Assembly (NCBI GenBank): GCA_032433765.1
Contig: JAVIAB010000159.1
Span: forward strand, 62,169,772-62,233,771
Reading direction: 5' to 3'
DNA from: Megaustenia siamemsis
Lineage: Eukaryota > Mollusca > Gastropoda > Stylommatophora > Ariophantidae
DNA length: 64,000 nt
Below are positions 1 through 12,714 of the stretch, in pieces. The notes under the pieces are model-generated. The model was not told the DNA's origin. It did no database searches and saw only the letters and a program-made list of their open reading frames with translations. Position 1 is the first letter of the stretch, and each line of letters begins with the position of its first letter. Both the position numbers and the translations under genes were made by a program.

Positions 1-1318
1 GTTCCCAGTGATTATATACTGGGAACAAATAATAATACATAAATATTATTATATGGGGAACTTCCGAGGCGATAATAGGGAATAATAGAACAAAGAAGTA
101 TGTGTTAGCACTCGGAAAATTGACAGACAAACAACAATAGAAAAAAACGAAGAACAATATATGTCCGAAGTGGGATCGAACCGTACTCAGTGGCACCGCG
201 CCTTGCCACGAGAAGCCGAACGCTTGGCACACTACCACGCAGCCAACTAAAAAATTGGCTATTGCAGTAGTGTCTTACACGATGACGTTCTCAATGACTA
301 TAGCATAGGGTAACGATCACAGACCGGAAATAAATTGTATATTTGTACTTTCCTATTAATGCAAGTATCTCCAGTAGGGCTGAATACTTGTGTTTGTAGA
401 CAAACATTTATTGGACGAAACAGCACGAATAGTAGTTCCCAGTGATTATATACTGGGTACAAATAATAATACATAAATATTATTATATGGGGAACTTCCG
501 AGGCGATAATAGGAATAATAGAACAAAGAAGTATGTGTTAGCACTCGGAAAAATTGACAGACAAACAACAATAGAAAAAAACGAAGAACAATATATGGTC
601 CGAAGTGGGATCGAACCCGTACTCAGTGGCACCGCGCCTTGCCACGAGAAGCCGAACGCTTGGCACACTACCACGCAGCCAACTAAAAAATTGGCTATTG
701 CAGTAGTGTCTTACACGATGACGTTCTCAATGACTATAGCATAGGGTAACGATCACAGACCGGAAATAAATTGTATATTTGTACTTTCCTATTAATGCAA
801 GTATCTCCCAGTAGGGCTGAATACTTGTGTTGTAGACAAACATTTATTGGACGAAACAGCACGAATAGTAGTTCCCAGTGATTATATACTGGGAACAAAT
901 AATAATACATAAATATTATTATATGGGGAACTTCCGAGGCGATAATAGGGAAAATAGAACAAAGAAGTATGTGTTAGCACTCGGAAAAATTGACAGACAA
1001 ACAACAATAGAAAAAAACGAAGAACAATATATGGTCCGAAGTGGGATCGAACCCGTACTCATTGGCACCGCGCCTTGCCACGAGAAGCCGAACGCTTGGC
1101 ACACTACCACGCAGCCAACTAAAAAATTGGCTATTGCAGTAGTGTCTTACACGATGACGTTTCTCAATGACTATAGCATAGGGTAACGATCACAGACCGG
1201 AAATAAATTGTATATTTGTACTTTCCTATTAATGCAAGTATCTCCCAGTAGGGCTGAATACTTGTGTTGTAGACAAACATTTATTGGACGAAACAGCACG
1301 AATAGTAGTTCCCAGTGA
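1..1318. repeat. Three tandem ~435-bp units with a SINE-like core
   Basis: Units begin at 1, 435 and 871, and a fourth start appears at 1308. The three units differ by only a few substitutions and single-base indels, so the tandem expansion looks recent. Each unit begins with a hairpin-forming palindrome (GTTCCCAGT ... ACTGGGAAC, with one mismatch in unit 2). Each carries on the minus strand a tRNA-like module at 163-247, 597-684 and 1033-1120, with box A-like TGGCTGCGTGGTAGTG and box B-like GGGTTCGATCC. The array probably extends left of the window, because base 1 already starts a unit. Confidence 0.85.
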
Positions 1319-1838
1319 TATTGTTTTTTTCTATTGTTGTTTGTCTGTCAATTTTTCCGAGTGCTAACACATACTTCTTTGTTCTATTATTCCCTATTAT
1401 CGCCTCGGAAGTTCCCCATATAATAATATTTATGTATTATTATTTGTACCCAGTATATAATCACTGGGAACTACTATTCGTGCTGTTTTCGTCCAATAAA
1501 TGTTTGTCTACAACACAAGTATTCAGCCCTACTGGGAGATACTTGCATTAATAGGAAAGTACAAATATACAATTTATTTCCGGTCTGTGATCGTTACCCT
1601 ATGCTATAGTCATTGAGAACGTCATCGTGTAAGACACTACTGCAATAGCCAATTTTTTAGTTGGCTGCGTGGTAGTGTGCCAAGCGTTCGGCTTCTCGTG
1701 GCAAGGCGCGGTGCCACTGAGTACGGGTTCGATCCCACTTCGGACCATATATTGTTCTTCGTTTTTTTCTATTGTTGTTTGTCTGTCAATTTTTCCGAGT
1801 GCTAACACATACTTCTTTGTTCTATTATTCCTTCATGT
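1319..1838 (+). repeat. Inverted copy of the SINE-like unit
   Basis: This is the reverse complement of about 1.2 units of the array on its left. It includes the hairpin near 1448-1471 and a plus-strand tRNA-like module at 1659-1746. The junction at 1318-1320 cuts the fourth unit just after its first bases, so the array forms a large imperfect palindrome. No protein gene lies here: the open frames simply read the repeat. Confidence 0.85.
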
Positions 1839-1839
1839 A

Positions 1840-2345
1840 TTAGAACTTGGCCGTCTGCAAATAGTATTTCATTTATTTCGTTCTCTTTTGAGTTATCGCT
1901 TGTTATCATCATTGTTGATATACTTCATATGCTTGGTCATGCTAATTTCCATATATTGCGCATATATGTGATGAAAAGTAGAGGGGAAAGCCCTATGTCA
2001 TGTCTTACTCCGGAGTTAATGATGAAATGTTTAGAATATCCTACTGAGGATCTTATTGCAGTGCGACTACTTTCATAGAGACTCTTACATATCTCTACTA
2101 GGTGGTGACTCAGTCCCTACAACGGCATAACGAACCACAGTTATCCCCTGTCCACCCTATCGAACGCCTTTTCTTGGTCAATAAAAGCAGAATATAGTGT
2201 TTTATTGCGCTATATTGTTTTCTCCGCTAGTTGTTTTATGATAAATAGGGCACATATGCAGCCTCTGTACCTAATGAAGCCTAACTGAGCATAGCTTAGT
2301 TGTGAGTCTATAATCGGTGTCAGCCTTTTTTCGACTATCTTGGCA
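1840..2345 (-). pseudogene. LINE reverse transcriptase fragment
   Basis: Read on the minus strand, this stretch contains a broken frame with the RT palm signature resembling AF-DQEKAFDRV near 2150-2200. A degraded GVRxxxxLSPLLF-like block follows near 2000. Several stops and frameshifts interrupt it. It is a middle piece of a non-LTR retrotransposon RT. It lies beside, but out of order with, the C-terminal LINE piece at 2370-3110, so it is a separate fragment or a rearranged part of it. Confidence 0.6.
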
Positions 2346-2369
2346 TAAAACTTCCCTGTGTGGCTTCCT

Positions 2370-3110
2370 TTTCTTCTTTCCTTCCTCATCTGCCTTGCAG
2401 CGTCGAGGGAGATATAATTTGCGGTCTTTTGCTCTTCTGTTCGCCTCTGCTGCTGTTATGTTTCCTAGTGCTTTTAATATTCCATCGACCCATCTTTTTC
2501 GTGGTCGACCCTTGGGTCTAGTGTTCTCACAACGTTTGTTGACGGCTCGTCGTAGGGTCCATGCCTGGCATTGGTAGCACAACGTTGGAATGAAGATTGT
2601 ATTGTATAGTGCTCTTTTTGTCTCCAGAGTTATTTCCTAGTTGGACAATAGTGGTGATAACTGTCCGATGATTTGACAAGCTGTGTTGCATCTTGATTCT
2701 ATCTCTGCTGTTTGGGAATTATCGTTTGTCATTAGACTTCCTATGTATTCGAATTCCTCTACTTGTTTTTGCTGTCTGCCTTCTATAGTTATGTCGATGT
2801 TCTGTTTGTTTTTGGCGACATTCTTGACTTCTGTTTTGTTGATGTTGATTTTCATGTTGTATTATGTGCCGGAGATGTTGAGTTTGTTTATGTGTTCTTG
2901 TAGGTCTTCTATTGTTTCATGTAATAGTGCCTGATCGTCTGCAAAAAGAAGCTCGTTGATCTCCTCTGTCTCTGATGGGTTGGCTAGCTTGCATATATAG
3001 TCCATGTATGTAATAAACAGTAGGGGATAGTACGCACCCCTGATCTAACTTCGAAGTGGTCTGTGTAGCCTGCAGCTGTTCTGACCCTGCAGCTTCTGGT
3101 GACGTAAATA
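2370..3110 (-). pseudogene. LINE RT C-terminal half (family 3)
   Basis: The minus strand shows, in order, GCVLSP near 3040, the catalytic block LLFADDQALLHE near 2925, INKTEVKNV near 2840, FEYIGSLMTNDN near 2750, LCYQCQAWT near 2570 and a basic tail with KGRPRKRWVDGI near 2500. These are the usual palm-to-thumb and C-terminal blocks of RTE/CR1-type LINEs. Frameshifts break the frame, so it is dead. Related copies lie at 12400-12710 and 15515-16130. Confidence 0.75.
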
Positions 3111-3804
3111 TCAATGTATAATGGCTGAAAACATGATAGTTGAACGCTCTCACTGTATAAAGGCAGAAATCATAGATGAACACTCTCTCTGTATAATAGC
3201 AGAAACCATTATAGTTGAACGCTTTCATTGTATAATAGTTGAAAACATAATAGTTGAAACACTCAGACTGTATATTAGCTGAAAACAAGATAGTAATCAC
3301 TCTCACAGTATATTAGCTAAATACATGATAGTTGAGACACTCACTGTATAATAGCTTAAAATATGTTAGTTGAAAACCTTCTCTGTATAATAGCTGAAAA
3401 CATGATAGTTGAACTCCTCTCACAGAATACTAGCTAAGAACATACATGATAGATGGAATCCTCTTACTATTTACAAGCTGAAAACATGTTAGCTGAAACA
3501 TTCTCACCGTATAATAGCTGTAATCAATATAGTGAACACTGTCACTAAATAATAGCTGAAAACATGATAGTTGAACTCCTCTCACAGAATAATAGCTAAG
3601 AACATACATGATAGATGGAATCCTCTTACTATTTACTAGCTGAAAACATGTTAGCTGAAACATTCTCACCGTATAATAGCTGAAATCAATATAGTGAACA
3701 CTGTCACTAAATAATAGCTAAAAACATGATAACTAACCACTCTCACTGTATAATAGCTGAAAACAGGATAGCTGAACTCATCTTACAATTTAATATCTGA
3801 AAAC

Positions 3805-3940
3805 ATCATCATCATCATCATTATCATCGAGTGCTGTCTCCGCAACGAAGGCTGGCTGCCATGGATCGCAAATCCACTCAGTTTCTTGCTTTTATGGCGA
3901 AGGTTGTCATAGACTGACTTTTGCTATTTTCAGTGAGATT
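3805..3940 (-). mobile_element. 5'-truncated LINE 3' end (family 2)
   Basis: An (ATC)n run at 3808-3830 is followed by the family-2 LINE 3' end read backwards (CTGTCTCCGCAACGAAGG, then GCCATGGATCGC). The same end occurs at 28050, 44940 and 62040. Only about 130 bp remains. It is a short retrotransposition product inside the 39-bp array. Confidence 0.8.
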
Positions 3941-5957
3941 GTTCAACTATAATATGTATAGCTATAATATAAGGATCCTGTTCAACTTTAATGTTTTAGT
4001 TGAACAATCCCACTGAAAATAGCTGAAAACATGATAATTGAAACACTCTTATTATATTTTAGCTGAAAAAAGTGATAGTTGAAACGCTCTCACTGTGTAA
4101 TAGCTGAAAACATGATAGTTGAAACACTCTCACTGTATAATAGCTGAAAACATGATAGTTGAGCACACTCACTGTATAAGAGCTGAAAACGTGATAGTTG
4201 AAACACTCTTACTATATGTTAGTTAAAAAAAGTGATAGTTGAAACACTCTCACTGTATAATACCTGAAAACATGATAGTTGAAAAACTCTCACTTTATAA
4301 TAGCTGAAAACGTGATAGTTGAAACACTCTTACTATATGTTAGCTGAAAACATGATAGCTGAAACACTCTCACTGTATAATAGCTGAAAACATGATAGTT
4401 GAACACACTCACTGTATAAGAGCTGAAAACATTATAGTTGAATACTCTCACTGTATAATATTTGACAACATTATAGTTGAATACTCTCAATGCATAATAG
4501 CTGGTGAAACGAAAACATGAGAGGTGTATAACAGTTGAAAATATTATGTTTGAATACTCTCGCTGTATAATAGCAAAAAACATTATGTTTGAGCACTCTC
4601 AATGTATAAAAACTGAGAACATAATGCGTGAAATACTCTCAATAAACGTAAACTGAAAACACGATATTTGATACACTTATACTGTATAGTAGCAGCAAAC
4701 ATGATAGCTGAACACTCTCCCTGTATAATAGCTGAAAACATGATAGGTGTACTCCTCTCCCTGCATATTAGCTAAGAACATGATAGATATAATTCCCTTA
4801 ATATCGATTGGCTGAAAACATGGTAGTAGAAACACTCTCACAGTATAATAGCTGAAAACATTATAGTTGAACAGTCGCACTGCATAATAGCTGAAAACAT
4901 GATATATGAACACTCACACTGTATAATAGCCGAAAACAATATAGTTGAACACTCTCACTGTATAATAGCTGAGAACGTTATAGTTGAACACTCTTGCTGT
5001 ATAATTGCAGAAAACATGATAGGTGTACTTCTCTCCCTGCATATTAGCTAAGAACATGATAGATATAATTCCCTTAATATCTATTGGCTGAAACCATGGA
5101 AGTAGAAACACACTCAATGTATAATAGCCGAAAGCAATATAGTTGAACACTCTCACTGTATAATAACTGAAAACATGATAGTTGAACACTCTCACTGTTA
5201 AATAGCTGAACACATGATAATTGAACACTCTCACTGCGTAATAGCTGAAAACATGATAGTTGAACACTCTCACTGCATAATAGCTGAAAACATGATAGTT
5301 GAACACTCTCACTGCATAATAGCTGAAAACATGATAGTTGAACACTCTCACTGTATAATAGATGAAAATATGATAGTTGAACACTCTAAATGTATAATAG
5401 CTAAAAACATTATAGTCGAACACACTCACTACATAATAGCTGAAAACATGATAGTTGAACACTATCACTGCATAATAGCTGGAACCATGATACTTGAACA
5501 CTCTCACTTTATAATAGTTGACAACATTATAGTTGAACAGTCTCAATGCATAATATCTGAAAACATGAAAGGTTAAACGAAAACATGAGAGGTGTATAAC
5601 AGCTGAAAACATTATGTTTGAATACTCTCACTGTATAATAGCAGAAAACGTTATAGTTAAACACTCCAGCTGTATAATATAAAAAAAATATCATTATAGT
5701 TGAACACTCTCACTGTATAATAGCTGAAAACATTATAGTTGAACAGTCGCACTGCATAATAGCTGAAAACATTATACATGTAGTTGAACACTCACACTGT
5801 GTAATAGCCAAAAACATTATAGTTGTTGAACACTCTCACTGTAAAATAGCCAAAAACATTATAGTTGAACGCACTCACTGTATAATAGTAAACAACTTTA
5901 TAGTTGAACACTCTCATTGTATAATTGCTGAATACATGATAGTTGAACACTCTCAAT

Positions 5958-6760
5958 GTCATCATCATCATCATCAAGTACCGGGCCTACTGTCGTAGGT
6001 GATCATGTCTCTCCACAACTTTCGATCTCCACAGTTCTTTTATCATTTCTGTTGTTGACCTTATGCCAAGCCATTCTCTTAACCTTTCTGGTATTTTCTC
6101 TTTTTGCTTCCTTCTATATCATCGTCCCTCAATTGTTCCAGTTGTTACAATATATTCCAGTTGTTCGCTTCTCATTACACGGCCAAAAAAAGATGATTGT
6201 TTCTTCCTAGTATTCGAAATTAACTCTCTTTTTTGCATTGTCCTCTGTCAGAACATTTTCATTACTCTTCTTAACTTTCTATGGTATTCTCAACATTCTT
6301 CTGTAAAACCACATTTCTACAGCCTCAAGTGATTTTCCTAACTGTTGTCCAATTGTCAATGATTCACATCCATATGTTAAGACTGGCTCTACATAACATT
6401 AACATTTTTTTTTTCTTGTTTCTATTGTCAAAAATAGATTGCATAGTATCTTCCTCATTTTTTGGAAAGCTGCTTTTGCCTGAGCCATTCTGCATCTCAC
6501 CTCTTTCGTACATCTGTCTGATGTTAACAAAGTTCCAAAATATTTAAATTCATTTACTTGATTTAATATTGTTTCACTTGTCTTTATTATGCACTGAGGT
6601 GATGTCTTTTTCTTTGTTCTTATAATTACTTCTGTCTTCTTGCTATTAAGGCCACGACGGTGGTTTTCTGTTGCCTTCCGTGGGTTAGTTTACGGTTGGC
6701 TCCGCTAGCCATTGACTAAAAAGTCTCACCCACAGGGTAGTTGGGTTGTTTTAATTCGGG
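5958..6760 (-). mobile_element. LINE family 1 end-only derivative
   Basis: From 5958 the minus strand holds the 3' end of the family-1 LINE: an (ATC)n tail, then GATCATGTCTCTCCACAA, then the RT C-terminal tail to about 6650. At 6650-6760 a block resembling a LINE 5' leader follows directly (CGACGGTGGTTTTCTGTTGCC). The same two-part arrangement occurs at 19640-20150. The simplest reading is an internally deleted LINE that keeps its leader and 3' part, inserted in the 39-bp array. Confidence 0.65.
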
Positions 6761-8583
6761 GTACTCTCACTGTATAATAGCTTAAACTATAGTTGAACCC
6801 TATCATGCATAATAGCTGAAAACATTATAGTTGAACACTCTCACTGTATAAAAGCCAAAAGCATTATAGTTGAATGACTCTCACCGTATAATAGCCAAAA
6901 CATTAAAGTTGAACACCCTCAATGTATAATAGGCAAAACATTAAAGTTGAACACTCCCACTGTATATTATCCAAAACCATTATAGTTGAACAGCCAAACT
7001 GTATAATAGCTGAAGACATGATAGTTGAACACTCTCATTGTATAATAGCTGAAATTATGATAGTTGAAAACTTTCACTGTATAATAGCTGAAAACAGTAT
7101 AGTTGAAATGTGTCATTGTATTATAGCTGAAAAAATGATAGTTGAACACTCTCACTGTATAGTAGCTGAAAACATGATAGTTGAACACTCTCACTGCATA
7201 ATAGCTGAAAACATCATAGTTGAACACTATCACTGCATAATAGCTGAAAATATGATAGTTGAACACTATCACTGCATAATAGCTGAAAACATGATAGACG
7301 AGCACTTTCACTTTATAATAGCTGAAACCATTTAGTTGTACACTTTCGCTATATATTAGTCGACAAAAATGGTAGTTGAACATTCTCACAGTATAATATC
7401 AGAAAAAACTATGGTTGAACACTCTCAATCTATAGTAGCTGAGAACATAATGAGTGAAATATTCTCAATGTACGTTAACTGAAAACATGATATTTGATAC
7501 ACTCATACCGTATAGTAGCTGAACAAATGATAGCTGAACACTCTCGCTGTATAATAGATGAATACATGATAGTTGAACAAGTTCTCTGTGTAATAGCTGA
7601 AAACATGATAGGTGTACTTCTCGCACTGCATTTTAGCTAAAAACATGATAGATCGAATCCCCTTAATATTTATTGTCTGACAACATGGTAGTTGAAACAC
7701 TCTCACTGTTCAATCGCCAAAAATAATATAGTTGAACACCCTCAATTTTAATAGCTGAAAACATGATAACTGGAAACTCTGACTGTATAATAGTTGAAAA
7801 AAAAAAAATAGTTGAACACTCTCACTGTATAATAACTGAAAACATGATATCTGAATGCTCTGACTGTGTAAGAGCTGAAAACATTATTGTTGAACACGTT
7901 CACTGTATAATAGCTGAAAACATGATAGTTGAACACTCTCACTGTATAATAGCTGAAATAATTATAATTGAACACTATCACTGTATAATAGCTGACAACA
8001 TTATACTTGAACACTCTCAGTGCATAATAGCCAAAAGCATTATAGTTGAACACGCTTAATGTATAATAGCTAAAAACATTATAGTTTATCACTCCCACTG
8101 TATAATAGTCAAAACATTAAAGTTGAACACTCTCACTGTATAATAGCCGAAACATTATAGTTGAACACTCTCACTGTACAATAACTGAAAACATGATACT
8201 TGATACATTCATACTGTATAGTAGCTCAAAACATTATAGCTGAACACTCTCACTGTATAGTAGCTCAAAAATTATAGCTGAACACTCTCACTGTATAATA
8301 GCTGAAAAGATTATAGTTGAACACTCTCACTGTATAATAGCAAAAAACATTATACTTGAACACTCTCAATGCATAATAGCCAAAAACATTATAGTTGAAC
8401 ACGTTCACTGTATAATAGATGAAAACAAGTTAGTTGAATACGTTCACTGTATAATAGCTGAAAACATGATAGTTGAACACTCTCACTGTATAATAGCTGA
8501 AAACAGTATAGTTGAACATTCTCACTGCAAAATAGCTGAATACATTTTAGTTGAACACTCTCACTGCATAATAGCTGAAAATA

Positions 8584-8615
8584 CAGGGTGTTTTTAAAGT
8601 CGCAGTGCAGTGAAT
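8584..8615 (+). repeat. Mariner left terminal inverted repeat
   Basis: It starts CAGGGTGTTTTTAAAGTC and pairs with 9952-9983 reversed. By eye the two differ at positions 13 and 18. TA precedes it. Confidence 0.9.
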
Positions 8616-8756
8616 ATTTCTAATATTCAGTAAATGACGTAATCATCATCTACGTACCACAATTTTGTAAACCACATTTATGAACAAACCGCTGCTTCCT
8701 TTAAGGTTTTATTTACGTAAAGGACGGGCACTACGCTACTTTCACTGTCTCATTGC

Positions 8757-9812
8757 TTGAAGGAAATGGTGTTGACGATTGAAAACAGGGTATTTCTGGT
8801 TGAGCATGTCTTTCGTAATGGCGGTAAATATACGGATGAGGTCATTAGACAATTCGTGAGGACATTTCCAGACTCACAAGTCCCTCACCGAAATTCTGTT
8901 AACAAATTGATCAAAAAGTTTCGTGAAACCGGTAGTGTGGTAGATGCATACCGATCTGGAAGACCTTCAATTTCACAAGACCAAATTATGGAACTCCAAG
9001 ACAGAATTACAATGAGTCCAAATGCATCTTTAAACCACTTGTCTCAACAGGTGCAAATATCTAAGAGTTCTGTTCACAAGGTTTTAAGAAGTGAACTACA
9101 CTATCGTCCATACAAATTAACTGAAGTGTCTCAACTCCAAGAAAGAGATTATGAATCCCGTTTAAACCAATGCATGTGGTTTCAGAATTTTATTTATGAA
9201 CATGGCGCTGCCATCCTTGACGTCACTTTTTTCACTGATGAGGCCTGGTTTCATTTATCCGGTTATGTGAACAGTCAGAACAATCGGCAGTGGAGCAGTG
9301 AAAACCCCCATGAATTTCATCAAGTGCCGCTTTACGATCAAAAAGTCGGAGTGTGGTGCGCTATAAGTCGTATGCGGATAATAGGACCTATATTTTTTAA
9401 TGAAACAATAAATGCAGAACGTTACCGTACTTTAATTCTGGAACCGTTCATAGCACACCTTACAGAACGGGAAATTATGGAATCCTGGTTTCAGCAGGAT
9501 GGGGCAACAGCACACACAGCCACAACAACACTCAATTATTTAGAAAGCATATTTGCAAATAGCATTATTTCACGTGGAATCTGGCCTGCTCGTTCACCAG
9601 ATCTAACATCCCCAGATTATTATCTGTGGGGGGCATTGAAGGGGAAAGTTTATGAAAATAATCCGCGGACAATTAATGACATAAAGACTGAAATAGTAGA
9701 CAAGATTAAACAAATATCACCAGACATTATTCTGAAGATTTTCGCAAATATGGAAAGACGAATCGCGACATGTCTTGAGGCCCGTGGTGGACATTTTCAA
9801 CATATGCTTTAA
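8757..9812 (+). CDS. Mariner-type transposase, DUF4817-like N terminus
   Basis: The 351-residue protein would cut and paste the surrounding element in the nucleus. Residues ~5-60 resemble the DUF4817 helix-turn-helix region (KKFRETGSVVD at 53-63), and ~65-120 form a second HTH-like segment. The DDE/D catalytic core has Asp161 in FFTDEAWFH, Asp248 in WFQQDGATAHTA and Asp287 in SPDYYLWG. By my count 38 residues separate the last two acidic residues. VGVWCAIS (197-204) is also typical. No stop or frameshift is visible and all three acidic residues are present, so it may encode active enzyme. An alternative start is Met4 at 8766. Flanking sequence between gene and inverted repeats is short (about 140-170 bp each side). 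The subfamily assignment is from memory and not verified. Confidence 0.93.
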   Translation: MKEMVLTIENRVFLVEHVFRNGGKYTDEVIRQFVRTFPDSQVPHRNSVNKLIKKFRETGSVVDAYRSGRPSISQDQIMELQDRITMSPNASLNHLSQQVQISKSSVHKVLRSELHYRPYKLTEVSQLQERDYESRLNQCMWFQNFIYEHGAAILDVTFFTDEAWFHLSGYVNSQNNRQWSSENPHEFHQVPLYDQKVGVWCAISRMRIIGPIFFNETINAERYRTLILEPFIAHLTEREIMESWFQQDGATAHTATTTLNYLESIFANSIISRGIWPARSPDLTSPDYYLWGALKGKVYENNPRTINDIKTEIVDKIKQISPDIILKIFANMERRIATCLEARGGHFQHML

Positions 9813-9951
9813 GCACAACTTTATTGTGTTAATACCAAAATTACCCATTATAAGCTCGCCGATAGCAGTCAAGTATATTTGAATAATACCATTTATTTTA
9901 CAATTTGTGTGAACCGCATTTCTGGTGACGTGTTTTCTTCCGAGAGTAGAA

Positions 9952-9983
9952 ATTCACTGCACTGCAACTTAAAAAACACCCTG
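9952..9983 (-). repeat. Mariner right terminal inverted repeat
   Basis: Reverse complement of the left end, finishing ACACCCTG at 9983 and followed by the TA duplication and then satellite sequence. Confidence 0.9.
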
Positions 9984-11387
9984 TATAATAGTTGAACACT
10001 CTCTATGCATAATAGCTGAAAACATGAGAGGTGAAACGAAAACATGAGAGGTGTATAACAGCTGAAAACATGTTTGAATACTCTCACTGTATAATTTTAA
10101 AAGTCATTTTAGTTGAACACTCTCACTGTATAATACCCCAAAAATATTATAGTTGAACATTCTTACAGTATAATAACAAAAACATCATAGTTGAACACCC
10201 TCACTCTTTAATACAAAAAATCATTATAGTTGAACACTCTCACTGCATAATAGCTGAAAACGTTATAGTTTAACACTCTCACTGTATAATACAAAAAAAT
10301 CATTATAGTTGAACAATCTCATTGTATAATACCAAAATACATTATAGTTGAACACTCTCACTGTATAAAAGTAAAAAAAAAAACTTTAAAATTTAGCACT
10401 CTCACTGCATAATAGCCAAATACATTATAGTTGAACACTCTCACTGTTTAATAGCTGAAAACATGATAACTGAAAACTCTCACTGTATAACAGCTGAAAA
10501 AAATAATAGTTGAACACTCTCACTGTATAATAACTGAAAACATGACAAGTGAATACTCTCACTGTATAAGAGCTGAAATCATTATAGTTGAATACGTTCA
10601 CTGTATAATAGCTGAAAACATGATAGTTGAACACTCTCACTGTATAATAGCTGAAAACATGATATATGACACTCTCACTGCATAATAGCTTAAAACATGA
10701 TATTTGAACGCTCTCACTGAAAAAATGCTGAAAACATGATAGTTGAATGCTGCCATTGTATAATAGCTAAAAACATGATAGTTTAACACTCTCACTGTAT
10801 AATAGCTGAAACCATTATATTTGTACACTGTCGCTGTATGTTAGCCGAAAAAATGGTAGTTGAACATTCTCACTTTTTAATAGCTGAAAACATGATAACT
10901 GGAAACTCTCACTGTATAATAGCTGAAAAAAATGATAGTTGAACACTCTCACTGTATAATAACTGAAAACATGATAGCTGAATACTCTGACTGTGTAAGA
11001 GCTGAAAACATTATAGTTGAACACTATCACTGTATAATAGCTGACAACATTATACTTGAACACTTTCATTGCATAATAGCAAAAAACGTTATATTTGAAC
11101 ACTCTCACTGTATAATAGCTGAAAACAAGAGAGATGAACACACTCACTGTATAATAGCCAAAAACATTATAGTTGAACGCTCGCACTGTATAATAGCTGA
11201 AAACGTGATATTTGAACACATCCACTGTATAATAGCTGACAATTTGATAGTTGAATATTCCCACTGTATAATAATAAAAAACATTATAGTTTAAACACTT
11301 TCTCTGTATAATAGCTGAAAACAATATAGTTCAACATTCTCACAGTACAATAGCTACACCATTATAGTTGAACACTCTCACTGTATT

Positions 11388-12710
11388 CTACCGTGCAATG
11401 TCGGGACCCGAAAGGGAGTAAAGAATAGTGGCGCTTTACCAGGCATGTTCGTAAGAGGCGAGAAAGGAGGTTTGGGAATGGGACTGTATCCCAAACTATA
11501 AAAAATAAGCCGAAAAAACTTGGACAAGTCAAAGAAATTAATAAAAGTAAATCCGCCATAGAGGAAAGATATAGACTCTCTGTCTAAGAGAAGTATGACT
11601 GAAGCCGGAGAAAGCCATAAGGAGTCCGTGTTGCCGACTCACCTTTTGTCTAACAGGAAAACTTCCAGAATTGGCTCCTGGAAAATACGTACCCTAAACG
11701 AATAAGGAAAAGCCTCACGGGTAGCATCAGAAATAAGATATTACAAAACAGATATTCTGGGAATGTTGAAACAAGATGGCTAGGTACGGAAAGAATTAAA
11801 CTAAATATAATAGAGATAATTTTATAATCATGACACAAGGAACCTGGAGCACAACATAGTGAAGGGGTAGCTATAATGTTATGAAGGAATGCACAGAAGA
11901 CACTAATAGAGTGGGAAGCAGTGAGGCCAAGACTATTTAGAGCAACATTTAGAACAAAAAAAAAAAAAAAAAAAATTATACATTATCCAATGCTATGCAC
12001 CAACCAATGATAAGGACGATTTAGTTAAAGACGAATTCCTTAAACAGTTACAATCTCAGATGGTTGAAAGACGAGTCAAGAATATTATATAATTTCTGTG
12101 CTCTTAACCAAATGAGCCTAGGAGGAACTATAGTCCAACATAAAAGAATACATAAAGCTACATGGGTGTCACCAGATCATAGAACGGAAAATCAAATTGA
12201 TCAACAATCCTTGAGAACAAGGAGTTAAAGATAAATTCGCAGTCACAATAGCAAACAAATACCAAGTCCTCAAAAAACTAGAAAATACAATAAATATAGA
12301 ATATCACTGGATTGAAGACAGATAGAAACAGAGATGAAGATGATGTGGAAGACATGGAATGATCTTAAAAAAATTGCAAGAAACAAAACGACTTGGAATG
12401 TGCTTTTTGAAGACCTATGCTCTACACGGAGCTGAACATTAGTAGTAGAAGAGAATGAAAAGTTAAAATGGTTTGTCCACGTGACATGGCAGAAAGATCA
12501 ATACACAACACAACGAGCCTTCAACAAACGCTGTGAGAATACCAGACCCAATGGTCGATCATGAAAAAAGATGGATGGATGAAATATCAGAAGCACTAGG
12601 AAAGATAACATCAGCAGAAGCAAACAGAGGGGCAAAAGATAGCAAATGGTATCTCACCTCGACGCTGTAAGGTAAATGAGGAAGGAAAGAAGAGGAATTG
12701 AAAATAATGG
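11388..12710 (+). mobile_element. Internally deleted LINE (family 3)
   Basis: The left part reads as a LINE endonuclease start with broken frame (SRIGSWKIRTLNE-like near 11670, ASRVASEIRYY near 11730). A further piece near 12080-12220 matches the endonuclease fragment at 18250-18400. From about 12450 the sequence is the family-3 C-terminal tail (FNKRCENTRPN near 12520, DEISEALGKI near 12580). The RT palm is missing, and stops and frameshifts abound. It replaces the end of the 39-bp array at 11386. Confidence 0.65.
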
Positions 12711-12714
12711 ATTT

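Larger units (their letters stand above)
8584..9983 (+). mobile_element. Mariner-type (IS630/Tc1/mariner) DNA transposon
   Basis: A 1400-bp element lies inside the 39-bp satellite. Its 32-bp terminal inverted repeats begin CAGGGTGTTTTT and match at 30 of 32 positions. It is flanked by TA dinucleotides at 8582-8583 and 9984-9985, the target duplication expected for this superfamily. The satellite resumes on both sides. The single transposase gene is uninterrupted, so the insertion looks young. Confidence 0.95.
3112..11386. repeat. 39-bp satellite array (interrupted)
   Basis: Diverged copies of a 39-bp unit starting GTTGAACACTCTCACTGTAT fill this stretch in direct orientation. Interruptions are at 3805-3940, 5958-6760 and 8584-9983. 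Because 39 is a multiple of three, long frames stay open on both strands. The plus strand reads repeated blocks like HSHCIIAENMIVE and the minus strand blocks like VFNYHVFSYYTVR. Copies differ at many positions without codon-aware bias that I can see, so I treat these frames as repeat read-through. The last copy ends near 11386, where LINE sequence starts. Confidence 0.95.

Noticed and set aside
1659..1746. Genuine tRNA gene
   Set aside because: Box A and B-like words are present, but acceptor-stem ends do not pair well by eye and the module recurs inside a SINE-like repeat.
3112..11386. Regular 39-bp repeats suggesting a CRISPR array, or long repeat proteins
   Set aside because: Units follow each other with no unique spacers, and the DNA is clearly eukaryotic. 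Open frames result from a unit length divisible by three.
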